Below are positions 50,579 through 59,320 of a DNA stretch of 64,000 nt, piece by piece. Under the pieces are notes generated by a model. That model worked only from the letters and a program-made list of their open reading frames with translations, was not told where the DNA came from and did no database searches. The position numbers and the translations under genes are program-made. Origin of the DNA: Streptomyces sp. DG2A-72 (GTDB lineage Bacteria; Actinomycetota; Actinomycetes; Streptomycetales; Streptomycetaceae); assembly GCF_030499575.1 (NCBI RefSeq), contig NZ_JASTLC010000001.1, positions 7,960,001 through 8,024,000 on the forward strand, written 5' to 3'. Within the stretch, counting starts at the first letter, position 1. Each line of letters opens with the position of its first letter.

Positions 50579-51181
50579 ATGCGACTTGTGCCATGGTGGG
50601 CCTTGCTGTCATCGGCGTGTGCGCCTCTCGTGCTGATCGGCGGCTGGTCGGCCGCGGCGCTGCTCGAGGGGCCTGCCTATGACCCCGCCACCCAGACGAT
50701 CAGTGTGCTGGGGGCCTACGGGGCGTCGGGGTACTGGGTGATGACCGCGGCCCTGTTCGCGCTGGGGGTCTGCCATCTGCTCACCGCTTGCGGCCTGCGG
50801 CCGGCCGCGTTCGCCGGGCGTGTGGCGCTCGGCGGGGGCGGACTGGCGGCGTTGGTGGTGGCGCTGGTGCCGCCGCCGAGCAGCGGGGGTTCGCTGCGGC
50901 ACGGTTCGGTCGCTGTGGTCGGCTTCACGTTCCTGGCGGTGTGGCCGGTGCTGGCCGCCGTGCGCGATGCGGCCGCACCCTGGGGCCTGCGGCCGGGGCC
51001 CTCCCTCGCGGCGACCGCGCTGATGGGTCTCGCCGCACTCTGGTTTCTGATCGAGATGCAGCAGGACGACGGTGCCATCGGAGCCGCCGAGCGTCTGGTG
51101 ACGGCGATGCAGGCCCTGTGGCCCTTCGTGGTCGTCGCGTCCTGCGCACGGCGCCCCTACGGCGATCGGCCGATGAACTGA
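50579..51181 (+). CDS. DUF998 family membrane protein
   Basis: A 200-residue integral membrane protein with six hydrophobic segments, opening with WWALLSSACAPLVLIGGWSA and the DUF998-typical TQTISVLGAYGASGYWVMTA, and continuing LGGGGLAALVVALVPPP and SVAVVGFTFLAVWPVLAAV. Function unknown. ATG 50579 lies about 15 bases from the predicted start point given the TAGGAT at 50552; a GTG at 50558 is also possible. The next gene follows 10 bases after its stop. Confidence 0.8.
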   Translation: MRLVPWWALLSSACAPLVLIGGWSAAALLEGPAYDPATQTISVLGAYGASGYWVMTAALFALGVCHLLTACGLRPAAFAGRVALGGGGLAALVVALVPPPSSGGSLRHGSVAVVGFTFLAVWPVLAAVRDAAAPWGLRPGPSLAATALMGLAALWFLIEMQQDDGAIGAAERLVTAMQALWPFVVVASCARRPYGDRPMN

Positions 51182-51191
51182 CGTTCCGGTT

Positions 51192-51596
51192 TTGAAAAGT
51201 TTCAATGCCCGTTCAATTTTCGCTGTGCTCGCCGTGAGCGTGAGTACGGCGGTCGCGGCGGCGGTGACGACGGGGAGAGGTACGGCGTATGCCGCGCCGC
51301 CCGCTTCGGCTGGCACCTGCGCTCGCCTGCCCGGGGCCGACGCCAGACGTCTCCCCCTACGGCGAGATCGTCAGCGAGTGGAGCGCGTCACGGGGGCGAC
51401 GTTCACCCACCGGTCCGTGGTCCCGCCCAGCACGACGGCCACCTGGCGCGTCCCGACGGCCGATCCGGAATCGGTGCGGGAAGGACGGACACCGCTTGCT
51501 CGTGTGCCCGGGGTGAAGTATCTGGGTTACGCGGACGGGACAGCCAACTGCCGGATTCCGTCCGGCAGTTACCGGGTGACCTGCGCGTTGCGGTGA
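51192..51596 (+). CDS. Small secreted protein, possible compensated frameshift
   Basis: From TTG 51192 a 134-residue product with a signal peptide (IFAVLAVSVSTAVAAAVTTG, cleaved after AYA) and a conserved end: TGATFTHRSVVPPSTTATWR and CRIPSGSYRVTCAL. The middle (ADARRLPLRRDRQRVERV) is Arg-rich and looks out of frame, while the +1 frame over the same bases reads CPGPTPDVSPYGEIVSEW, a far more natural sequence. One early and one later frame change would explain this. No ribosome site is obvious, so it may be a pseudogene. Confidence 0.5.
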   Translation: MKSFNARSIFAVLAVSVSTAVAAAVTTGRGTAYAAPPASAGTCARLPGADARRLPLRRDRQRVERVTGATFTHRSVVPPSTTATWRVPTADPESVREGRTPLARVPGVKYLGYADGTANCRIPSGSYRVTCALR

Positions 51597-51636
51597 CGAC
51601 AGGCTGTGAGCGCGTACGCCGTCGAAGCCCGGGACG

Positions 51637-52611
51637 TCACCACGTGGGACCCAGCGCCAGCAACCGCTCCCGTACCCGTACGACGTCCGGATTCTCCGGT
51701 GTCCCCGGGCGCTGGACGAGATAGCCGGTGTTGATCGGCGGATCGTCCGTCTCGTGCAGCAGGACCAGTGCGCCGTCGGCGAGTTCGGCAGCGCAGAGAT
51801 AGCGGGGCAGGACCGTGAAGCCCGCGCCCGCCGTGACCGTTGCCAGGACGCCGCGCAGGTCGGGCATGGTGACGGCGGCGCGGCAGTTGAGGCGTTGCTC
51901 GAAGACATGGCGCCAGTAGCGGCGGACGATGGGCAGGTCCTCGGCGTACGTGATCAGCGGGACGGTGTGCAGGACGCCGGGGCCCTCCGTGGTGAGGCGG
52001 CCGGCGAGGTGCTCGGCCCACTTCGGCGCGGCGACGAGGACGAACTCCTCGTCCAGCAGCGGCATCGCGGCCAGCGTCCGGCCGCGCGGGCGCGTGGTCG
52101 CGATGACCAGGTCGTGGCGGCCGGACCGCAGTTCGTCGAGGAGCGGGTCGGTCAGGCCCGGCGTGATCCGCATCTGCACACCGTCCGCGACGAGCGGTGC
52201 CAGCGCGGGCAGCACCCGGACGCAGAGGAGTTCGGCGGGACCGGCCAGATGGACCGGAGCGGTGGCCGGCGCCTCCGCCGGGTCGTGGCCGGCGGCGGCC
52301 AGCAGGGCGTCGAGCGGGCCCGCGATCCGGGTCGCCAGGTCATGGGCGTACGGCGTCGGCGTGACGCCGCGCGGCAGCCGGGCGAACAGCTCGCGCCGCG
52401 ACTGCCGTTCCAGGGCCCTGACCTGCGTGGTCACCGTCGGCTGCGAGATACCGAGCAGCTGGGCGGCGGCGGTGAAGGAGCCGGAGCGGTAGACGGCGAG
52501 GAACGTACGGACGAGGTTCAGGTCCAGCGGCGGGGGCGGGGAGTGCGGCGCCCCGTCCGGGTCCCGGGGTTCGCGGGACCCGTGGGGGCCATTGGAATCC
52601 TTATGCCTCAT
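51637..52611 (-). CDS. LysR-family transcriptional regulator
   Basis: A 324-residue regulator with a winged-helix N-terminus (LNLVRTFLAVYRSGSFTAAA, then LLGISQPTVTTQVRALERQS, residues about 30-90) and a LysR substrate-binding domain (about 115-310). A Pro-rich lead of about 28 residues precedes the DNA-binding domain. ATG 52611. It lies 44 bases downstream of the DJ-1 gene on the same strand; co-transcription is likely. Its effector is unknown; the operator at 53447 may belong to it or to another factor. Confidence 0.9.
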   Translation of the reverse strand: MRHKDSNGPHGSREPRDPDGAPHSPPPPLDLNLVRTFLAVYRSGSFTAAAQLLGISQPTVTTQVRALERQSRRELFARLPRGVTPTPYAHDLATRIAGPLDALLAAAGHDPAEAPATAPVHLAGPAELLCVRVLPALAPLVADGVQMRITPGLTDPLLDELRSGRHDLVIATTRPRGRTLAAMPLLDEEFVLVAAPKWAEHLAGRLTTEGPGVLHTVPLITYAEDLPIVRRYWRHVFEQRLNCRAAVTMPDLRGVLATVTAGAGFTVLPRYLCAAELADGALVLLHETDDPPINTGYLVQRPGTPENPDVVRVRERLLALGPTW

Positions 52612-52655
52612 AGCGATGAGCCTAGCTCTCGGCTATGGCTTGCGGCCCTGCCCGG

Positions 52656-53351
52656 TCAGGCCAGCTTCTTCAGCAGCTCGGTGGCGACCGGGGCGGCGGA
52701 GGCCGGGTTCTGTCCGGTGACCAGGTTGCGGTCGACGACCACATGCGGCGCCCAGGGCTCGCTGACCCGGACGTCCACGCCGGCCTCGACGAGACGGGTC
52801 TCCAGCAGCCACTTCGCCTTGTCGGCGAAACCGGACTGCGTCTCTTCGGCGTTGGTGAAGGCCGCGACCCGGTAACCCGCGAAGGCGTTCTCGCCGCCGG
52901 CCCGGACGGCGGCCAGCAGTGCGGCAGGACCGTGGCAGACGACGCCGAGCGGCTTGCCGGAGTCCAGGGTGTCGATGAGCAGCCTGCCGGAGGTGGCGTC
53001 GACGGAGAGGTCCTCCATCGGGCCGTGACCGCCCGGGTAGAAGACGGCGTCGTAATCGTCGAGCCGGACGTCCTCCAGCTTGACCGGCTGCTGAAGCTCG
53101 GTGATCGAGGCGAGTGCGGTCGCGACCCGGTCGGCGCCCTCCTGGCCGCCGTTGAACTCCGGCGCCAGGCTGGCCCGGTCCACGGTCGGTACGACGCCGC
53201 CGGGCGTGGCGACCACGATCTCGTGACCGGCAGCCTTGAACGCCTCGTACGGGGCGACGGCCTCCTCGGCCCAGAAGCCGGTCGGGTGCCGGGAGTCGTC
53301 GGCGAGCGTCCAGTGGTCGACACCGGTTACTACGAAGAGGATTTTTGACAT
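52656..53351 (-). CDS. DJ-1/PfpI family protein (type 1 glutamine amidotransferase-like)
   Basis: A 231-residue protein of the Hsp31/HchA-like branch of the DJ-1 superfamily. The nucleophilic Cys sits in GVVCHGPAALLAAV (residues about 126-139) and the supporting residues in DAVFYPGGHGPMEDL are seen. Members act as chaperones or glyoxalase III. ATG 53351 is behind GGTGG. It is divergent from the SnoaL-like gene, sharing an upstream region with a clear palindrome. Confidence 0.88.
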   Translation of the reverse strand: MSKILFVVTGVDHWTLADDSRHPTGFWAEEAVAPYEAFKAAGHEIVVATPGGVVPTVDRASLAPEFNGGQEGADRVATALASITELQQPVKLEDVRLDDYDAVFYPGGHGPMEDLSVDATSGRLLIDTLDSGKPLGVVCHGPAALLAAVRAGGENAFAGYRVAAFTNAEETQSGFADKAKWLLETRLVEAGVDVRVSEPWAPHVVVDRNLVTGQNPASAAPVATELLKKLA

Positions 53352-53446
53352 GCGTCCACCGTAGGCGGGCCTGCCATAGCGATCCAATGAGGAAACCAAT
53401 GCGTGCCATAGGTAATCCGATGCCGACGGGACCTCACCCGATACGC

Positions 53447-53466
53447 TTATTCAACTTGTTGAGTAA
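53447..53466. promoter_or_regulatory. Palindromic operator between DJ-1 and SnoaL-like genes
   Basis: TTATTCAAC (53447-53455), two bases, then GTTGAGTAA (53458-53466): arms of nine bases with one mismatch, in an AT-rich spot 20 bases before the GTG at 53486. Typical of a dimeric MarR/TetR or LysR-type site. Confidence 0.6.
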
Positions 53467-53485
53467 TCTACTGTGAGGTGATCTC

Positions 53486-53881
53486 GTGCACCCCTTCCGC
53501 AAGGCCGTCGAGGACCGTGACATCGCAGCCGTGGAGGCGCTGCTGGCCGACGACGTCGTGTTCACCAGCCCCGTCGTCTTCAAGCCCTACGCGGGCAAGG
53601 CGATCACCGCCGCGATCCTGCGCGGTGTCCTGCGCGTCTTCGAGGACTTCACCTACGTCCTGGAGATCGCCAACCCCGACGGCCGCGACCACGCGTTCGT
53701 CTTCACCGCCACCGTGGCCGGAAAGCAGCTCCAGGGCTGCGACTTCCTGCACTTCGACGAGGAGGGCCGCATCGACGAGCTCACCGTCATGGTCCGTCCG
53801 CTGTCCGCCGCCAACGCGCTGGCCGAGGCGATGGGCGCGCAGTTCGAGCAGATCGAGCGGGAGGCGGCCGGCGCGCAGTGA
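53486..53881 (+). CDS. SnoaL/NTF2-like protein
   Basis: A 131-residue single-domain NTF2-fold protein: HPFRKAVEDRDIAAVEALLA, DDVVFTSPVVFKPYAGKAI, then TATVAGKQLQGCDFLHFDEE and IDELTVMVRPLSAANAL. Proteins of this type bind small hydrophobic ligands or act as cyclases or isomerases. GTG 53486 follows GAGGTG. Divergent from the DJ-1 gene behind a palindrome that probably controls both. No ligand can be named. Confidence 0.82.
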   Translation: MHPFRKAVEDRDIAAVEALLADDVVFTSPVVFKPYAGKAITAAILRGVLRVFEDFTYVLEIANPDGRDHAFVFTATVAGKQLQGCDFLHFDEEGRIDELTVMVRPLSAANALAEAMGAQFEQIEREAAGAQ

Positions 53882-53990
53882 CGCGCGCCGCATATATGAG
53901 CCACATGGATCACATGGGACATACGGCTTCGCACTCCATGCCTTCCCTGTGCGGCTGGAGCCGTTGCCGCGAGGTTTCGCCGCCGGCCCC

Positions 53991-56963
53991 TCACATACGA
54001 GGCAACCCCGACGCCAGCAACTCCGCCAAGTGCACCCCCTCATGCCCCCCACTGTCCAACTCATGGATCTGCGTACGGCAACTGAACCCATCCGCCAGAA
54101 CAGCCACACCCGCATCCGTCTCCCGCAACCGCGGCAACAACACCCGCTCTGCGCAAGCCTTGCTCACCTCCAAGTGCCCCCGCTCGAACCCGAAGTTGCC
54201 GGCCAGTCCGCAGCATCCGGACTCCAGCCGCTCGGCTTCGACTCCCGCCCGGCCGAGCAACTCCCGGTCGGCGTCCCACCCCAGCACCGCATGCTGATGG
54301 CAGTGCACCTGGACCAGCGCCTTTCGGCCGGGCAGCCGCGGGGGCTCGTAGCCGGGGGAGTGCTCGGTGAGCAGTTCGGCCAGCGTCACGGTCTGCTCGC
54401 GCAGCCTGCGCACATCCCGGTCACCGGGGAACAGCTCTGCCGCGTCCGACCGGAACACGGCCGTACAGCTCGGTTCGAGACCGATGACCAGGCCGCCGTC
54501 GCGGACATGCCCGGCGAGGCGGCGGACGGTCCGCCCGAGCACCCGTTCGGCGACGCTGAGCTGCCCGGTGGAGATCCATGTCAGCCCGCAGCACAGTGGC
54601 TCGCCGGGCAGCTCGACCCGCCAGCCCGCGTGCTCCAGCAGCCGGACGGCGGCCTGACCGACGTGCGGGTGGAAGAAGTTGGTGAAGGTGTCCGGCCACA
54701 GCAGGACCGTCCCGCGCGCCCCGTCGCCGTACGGCCTGTGCCGGGTGAGCCGCTGTTGCAGGGTGCGACCGGTGAACCGCGGCAGCTCCCGCTCCTCGAC
54801 CCCCGCGAGTGCCACGGCCGCCTTCGACAGCGGTGGCAGGTGTGTGAAGGCGTTGACCATCGGCCCCAGCCGCGTGCGGCCCACCGCCTGGGCGACGACC
54901 GGCAGCCAGCCCATGGTCAGGTCGGAGCGTGGCCTGCGCCATGGCCGGCGCGCGTAGTGGTGGGCCAGGAACTCGGCCTTGTACGTGGCCATGTCGACGT
55001 CGGCGGGACAGTCGCTCTTGCACCCCTTGCACGCCAGACACAGATCGAGGGCGTCCTTCACCGCCTCCGACCGCCAGCCCTCCCGGATCGCGCCGTCGCC
55101 GTGCCCGTCGAGCATCTCGAACAGCAGGCGGGCCCGTCCGCGCGTGGAGTGCTCCTCCTCCAGGGTGACTTGGTAGGAGGGGCACATCACCGCGCCGCCG
55201 TTGTTGGTGAGTTGGCGGCACTTGCCGACGCCCACGCACCGGTTCGCGGCCTCGGCGAACGACCCGCCGTCGTCCGGGAAACGGAAGTGCAGATCGCGCG
55301 GGTCGTACGGGGCCCAGTCGCCGCCCAGCCGCAGATGCTCGTCGAGCCCGTACGGCGCCACGACCTTGCCGGGGTTCATCCGGTCCCGCGGATCGAACAC
55401 GGCCTTGAGCCGGCCGAACGCCTCGACCAGTTCCTCCCCGAACATCCGCGCCAGCAGCTCGCCCCGGCTCTGCCCGTCCCCGTGCTCGCCGGAGAAGGAC
55501 CCGCCGAACTCGGCGACCAGATCGGCCGCCCGTTCCATGAAGCGCCGGTAGGCGGCCACACCGTCGGCGGAGTACAGGTCGAAGGGGATCCGGGTGTGCA
55601 CACAGCCCTGCCCGAAGTGGCCGTAGAGGCTGGGGCCGGTGTCGCTGCGGTAGCCGAACTCCTCGATCAGGTCCTGCAGCCGGCGCAGATAGTCACCGAG
55701 GCGTTCGGGCGGAACGGCGGAGTCCTCCCAGCCCTCGAAGGTGTCGGGCCGGTGCGGGACGTGCGCGGTGGCGCCGAGCCCGGCCTCGCGGACCTGCCAC
55801 AGCTCCTCCTCGCGGTCAGGGTCGTCCACGAACGCGACCTCGGGATCGTGCTCGCTCTCGTCCAGCGCGGCCAGCATGCGATGCGCCCGCTGGTCCGACT
55901 CCTCGAGCGTGTCGCCCCCGAACTCGACCATCAAGTAGGCCTTGCCTTGGGGCAGTTCGGAAATCGCCTGCGGATTGAGGTTCTTGAGCTGCTCGTCGCG
56001 GATCAGTTTGGAGTCGACGCCCTCCAGTGCCATCGGCTCGTACGGCAGGATCTCCGGCACCGAGTCGGCGGCGCGCTCGACGCTCGTGAACCCGAGCACG
56101 ACCAGCGTCCGTTCCTTCACCACGGGCACCAGCTTCAACTCCGCACGCACCACGGTGACGAGCGTGGACTCGCTGCCGACCAGCAGTCCGGCGACGTCGA
56201 AACCGTGTTCCGGCAGCAGTGAGTCGAGGTTGTAGCCGGAGACGCGGCGCGGGATGTCGGGGAAACGGTTGCGTATCTCGTCGGCGTAGGTGTCGCGCAG
56301 GGCGCGCAACCGCCGGTAGACCGCCGAGCGGAGGTCGCCGTGCCGCTCGATCTCGGCGTACTCCTCGTCGTCGGTCGGGCCGCACCAGAAGCGGGTGCCG
56401 TCGTAGAGGAGCACTTCCAGGCGGGCGACGTTGTCGACCACCTTGCCGGTGGCCTGGGCGGTGGCGCCGCAGGAGTTGTTGCCGATCATGCCGCCGATCG
56501 TGCAGTTCATGTGGGTGGCGGGTTCGGGTCCGAAGCGCAGACCGGTGCCCGCGAGTCGCCGGTTGAGGTCGTCGAGCACGATGCCGGGCTGGACGACGCA
56601 GGTGCGGGCGTCGGTGTCCACGGACTCCAGGCGGTTGCAGTACTTCGACCAGTCGATCACCACGGCCGTGTTGGTGCACTGCCCGGCCAGGCTCGTCCCG
56701 CCGCCCCGGGACAGCACGGGTGCGTCGTACTCGCGCGCGACGGCAACCGCTTCCACGGCCGCTTCGGGGGCATGGGGGACGACCACGCCGATCGGGGTCT
56801 GCCGGAAGTTGGAGGCGTCGGTCGAGTACGCGGCCCGGCTCCCGGCGTCGAACCGCACCTCCCCGTCGACGCGTGCGCGCAGCGCCTCCTGAAGGCCACC
56901 GCCGTCGACCGGCGGCGCGGTCCCCCGGCGGGTGACGGGTGCGGGCAGGTCGGACACGGCCAT
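53991..56963 (-). CDS. FAD/Fe-S oxidoreductase (D-lactate dehydrogenase / YdiJ type)
   Basis: A 990-residue two-part enzyme. The N-terminal half has the FAD-binding domain (LSRGGGTSLAGQCTNTAVVI, then TIGGMIGNNSCGATAQATGK) and an FAD-linked oxidase C-domain with SFSGEHGDGQSRGELL. The C-terminal half has ferredoxin-type clusters (RCVGVGKCR ... MCPSY; CLACKGCKSDCP) and CCG motifs (PLCCGLTW, SGCCGLAGNFG). It should oxidise a 2-hydroxyacid such as D-lactate and feed electrons to the respiratory chain. ATG 56963 has AAGGAG. A separate promoter is expected; the MarR gene upstream is on the same strand. Confidence 0.9.
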   Translation of the reverse strand: MAVSDLPAPVTRRGTAPPVDGGGLQEALRARVDGEVRFDAGSRAAYSTDASNFRQTPIGVVVPHAPEAAVEAVAVAREYDAPVLSRGGGTSLAGQCTNTAVVIDWSKYCNRLESVDTDARTCVVQPGIVLDDLNRRLAGTGLRFGPEPATHMNCTIGGMIGNNSCGATAQATGKVVDNVARLEVLLYDGTRFWCGPTDDEEYAEIERHGDLRSAVYRRLRALRDTYADEIRNRFPDIPRRVSGYNLDSLLPEHGFDVAGLLVGSESTLVTVVRAELKLVPVVKERTLVVLGFTSVERAADSVPEILPYEPMALEGVDSKLIRDEQLKNLNPQAISELPQGKAYLMVEFGGDTLEESDQRAHRMLAALDESEHDPEVAFVDDPDREEELWQVREAGLGATAHVPHRPDTFEGWEDSAVPPERLGDYLRRLQDLIEEFGYRSDTGPSLYGHFGQGCVHTRIPFDLYSADGVAAYRRFMERAADLVAEFGGSFSGEHGDGQSRGELLARMFGEELVEAFGRLKAVFDPRDRMNPGKVVAPYGLDEHLRLGGDWAPYDPRDLHFRFPDDGGSFAEAANRCVGVGKCRQLTNNGGAVMCPSYQVTLEEEHSTRGRARLLFEMLDGHGDGAIREGWRSEAVKDALDLCLACKGCKSDCPADVDMATYKAEFLAHHYARRPWRRPRSDLTMGWLPVVAQAVGRTRLGPMVNAFTHLPPLSKAAVALAGVEERELPRFTGRTLQQRLTRHRPYGDGARGTVLLWPDTFTNFFHPHVGQAAVRLLEHAGWRVELPGEPLCCGLTWISTGQLSVAERVLGRTVRRLAGHVRDGGLVIGLEPSCTAVFRSDAAELFPGDRDVRRLREQTVTLAELLTEHSPGYEPPRLPGRKALVQVHCHQHAVLGWDADRELLGRAGVEAERLESGCCGLAGNFGFERGHLEVSKACAERVLLPRLRETDAGVAVLADGFSCRTQIHELDSGGHEGVHLAELLASGLPRM

Positions 56964-57026
56964 GGGGCGCTCCTTCGGCTGCGGTGGGCAGCCGGGTACC
57001 CCGGGCTCCTCGGGACAACCGGGGCG

Positions 57027-57530
57027 TCAGTGGCCTTCAGGCTCCTGGACGAGGTCTGGCACCAGACCGCACATGGCTTCCCGCTGGTCGGCCCCCATGA
57101 ACTGGGCGAGGGCCTCCTTGACCGTGTCGGCGAGGCCGCCGGAGGCCTCCGACAGCAGGCGGCGGGCCTTGTCCGTGAGGGTCACCTCGATGCCGCGCTT
57201 GTCGCCGCAGACCGATCTGCGGGAGACCAGGCCGGCGTGCTGGAGGCAGGCGATCTGGTAGGTGAGCCGGGTCTTGGGGCGGCCCAGGAGTTCGGCGATC
57301 CGGGTCATGCGCAGACCTGTCTCGGGCTGCTCGGCCAGCAGGCACAGGACCAGGAACTCGTCGTGCGAGACGTCCAGGCGCTCCTTGACCACGGCCCGCA
57401 GTCGCTGCTCCACGGCTCCTGTCGCGGCCAGCAGGACCATCCAGGCGCGCAGCTCCGCGGGCAGCAGTCCGCCACCCTGCGCGGAGGGGCATTCGGGCAG
57501 GTCGGCGGGGTGTGCGTCGGAGTCGGCCAT
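57027..57530 (-). CDS. MarR-family transcriptional regulator
   Basis: A 167-residue winged-helix regulator: LDVSHDEFLVLCLLAEQP, RMTRIAELLGRPKTRLTYQI as recognition helix, and the wing GLVSRRSVCGDKRGIEVTL. ATG 57530 is chosen over a longer frame to 57611 that would run through the operators. It is divergent from yceI with three palindromic sites between, so it very likely represses itself and the YceI gene. The inducer is unknown; an organic hydroperoxide or phenolic compound would fit the family. Confidence 0.9.
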   Translation of the reverse strand: MADSDAHPADLPECPSAQGGGLLPAELRAWMVLLAATGAVEQRLRAVVKERLDVSHDEFLVLCLLAEQPETGLRMTRIAELLGRPKTRLTYQIACLQHAGLVSRRSVCGDKRGIEVTLTDKARRLLSEASGGLADTVKEALAQFMGADQREAMCGLVPDLVQEPEGH

Positions 57531-57549
57531 GGATTCGAGTGTACCTGTT

Positions 57550-57619
57550 GTCCATTTTTGGACCGAGGGGTTGTTCAGATTTGGATAGTCGGCTAGCGTG
57601 AGGTCATCCAAATTTGAAT
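57550..57619. promoter_or_regulatory. Three candidate MarR operators between marR and yceI
   Basis: GTCCATTTTTGGAC (57550-57563) has perfect five-base arms. TTCAGATTTGGAT (57574-57586) and ATCCAAATTTGAA (57606-57618) are inverted copies of one sequence with a single mismatch. They lie in the promoter zone of both genes. Confidence 0.7.
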
Positions 57620-57653
57620 CATCAGGTAGTCATCAGGAAAGCAGGGAACGATC

Positions 57654-58169
57654 ATGACCGTCGCCGTGGAAACCGGACTGTGGCAGCTCGACACCACCGC
57701 CTCCACCGTCGCCCTCCGGCACAAGACGATGTGGGGCCTGGTCACGGTGAAGGGCACCTTCGGCGCCGTCACCGGCCAGGGCGAGGTGCGGCCCGACGGG
57801 TCCGCCGTCGGCACCGTGACCCTGGACGCCACCACCCTGGACACCGGCAACGCCAAGCGCGACACGCACCTGCGGTCCGCCGACTTCTTCGACGCCGACC
57901 ACCACCCCGAGATCACCTTCGCGGTCCGCGGCGCCGAACTCCGCGACGGCGACAAGGTCCACGTCGTCGGTCAGCTGACCGTACGCGGCATCAGCCGCCC
58001 CCAGTCCTTCACCGCCCGCCTGATCGGCTCGGACGCCGACTCGCTCACCCTGGACACGGAGTTCTCCGTGAACCGCGACCAGTTCGGCATGGGCTGGAAC
58101 CAACTGGGCATGATCCGCGGCCTCACGACGGTCGCCGCCACCCTCCGCTTCGTCCGCACCGCCGCCTGA
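57654..58169 (+). CDS. YceI family protein
   Basis: A 171-residue lipocalin-like YceI protein, a beta-barrel that binds isoprenoid-type lipids: GLWQLDTTASTVALRHKTMW, LDTGNAKRDTHLRSADFFDA, HPEITFAVRG and a closing FSVNRDQFGMGWNQLGMI. No signal peptide, so it is cytosolic as in other Streptomyces copies. ATG 57654. Together with the divergent MarR gene it is a standard regulator/YceI pair. Confidence 0.9.
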   Translation: MTVAVETGLWQLDTTASTVALRHKTMWGLVTVKGTFGAVTGQGEVRPDGSAVGTVTLDATTLDTGNAKRDTHLRSADFFDADHHPEITFAVRGAELRDGDKVHVVGQLTVRGISRPQSFTARLIGSDADSLTLDTEFSVNRDQFGMGWNQLGMIRGLTTVAATLRFVRTAA

Positions 58170-58261
58170 CGGGACGTCAACCCTCCAACCCGCAGGCGCA
58201 CATCCGCACTCGACAGCGTCTGCGGTACGGCGGTACGGGCAGGGTCGCCGGGCCTCGCCCG

Positions 58262-58925
58262 ATCGACCCTGCGGGTGCGTGCCCTGGCCCGTGGTGAGCA
58301 TGAAGTGCGGCGACAGGGCGCTGCCGCCCGCGTTGGTGACGCGGAGGTTCAGCAGGGAGAGCCTGTCGGCCGACGTCCGCCGCACCGAGGTCACCTGCAT
58401 CCGCAGCGGCGGCGTCCCCGTCGCCGCCCGGACCGCGCTCGCGAGCGCCGGGGCGAGCAGCAGCACCGTCGCCGCGATCCGCGCCGGACGGCGCCCGGCA
58501 CCGGACAGCGCACGCGGCTGCGACGCCTCTGCGTCAACGGCAGCGCGATGCCCCGGACCCAGTCAGCCGGCTCGCTCACCACGAAGTACGTGTTGATCAG
58601 CAGCCATACGGTGGCGGCGACCCCGACGATCTTGAGCAGCACCAGCGTCGCCGCCCGCGATCTCGGCTCCCCGCGCCGTAGGGCGTAGATCCCGGCCCGC
58701 AGGAACGGCGCCAGGAACCACGGCAGTTGCTGCGCCGCGCACGCCGCCCCCAGACACGCGGCCCGCGCCACCCCCGGCTGCCCCGAGCCGCCCGCCCCGC
58801 CCGCTCCGCGGCCAGCGCACCACTACCGGCACCAGCAGGGCCAGTGCCACGATCGCCGGGTAGCCGAGTCGGCCGTACGACGGCAGCAGCCCGAAACCGA
58901 GGCACACCATGGTCGCCACCGACCG
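58262..58925 (-). pseudogene. Remnant of a large polytopic membrane protein gene
   Basis: Three fragments in two frames read in order: VCLGFGLLPSYGRLGYPAIV (start side); RAACLGAACAAQQLPWFLAP through TVWLLINTYFVVSEPADWV; and LRMQVTSVRRTSADRLSLLN with VTNAGGSALSPHFMLTTGQG (C-terminal end). I recall intact Streptomyces membrane proteins with these same blocks about 600 residues long, so the gene lost its beginning and an internal part and carries frameshifts. Function unknown. Confidence 0.7.
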
Positions 58926-59320
58926 GCGCGCCCGTGCTCACGAGGGTGGCCGAGGGCGCCGTGCCCCACCCGCGGCAGGGGCGGGGCCAGCGGGGGACAG
59001 CCGTGAGTCACCTTCTCGGCCGTGAACGGACGAACAACCGCCTTGACGGGCGCGGGACCGGTGACAAGGCCCCACACCCGGAGGACCCCGGTGACGCCAG
59101 CCCTTCCAAGGGCTCGCAGACCGGCTGAACCAGCCCAGCGGACGCTGCGCCGCGCCGGACGCGGTGCCCTGTAAGAGGAGGCGAGCCAGCAGGGTCCGGA
59201 CAAGAGTGACGCTTGTCATGTGCCGGGCGCGGGACCGTGTCGCGGTTGGGCCGAACGGGTGGCGTGGCGTAAGAATTGGCTGGTGCAGGCATTGAAGGCG
59301 AGTCAGTTCGGGGGGAACCG
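58926..59320. other. Region with no recognised gene, upstream of the SepF paralogue
   Basis: About 395 bases contain several Arg/Pro-rich frames on both strands but none I can support. The last 40 bases, with TAAGAATTGG before the GGGGGAAC ribosome site, probably include the promoter of the SepF-like gene. Confidence 0.35.

Noticed and set aside
53478..56222. 914-residue plus-strand frame across the FAD/Fe-S oxidase
   Set aside because: It begins within the SnoaL-like gene in another frame and mirrors the oxidase; no conserved motif.
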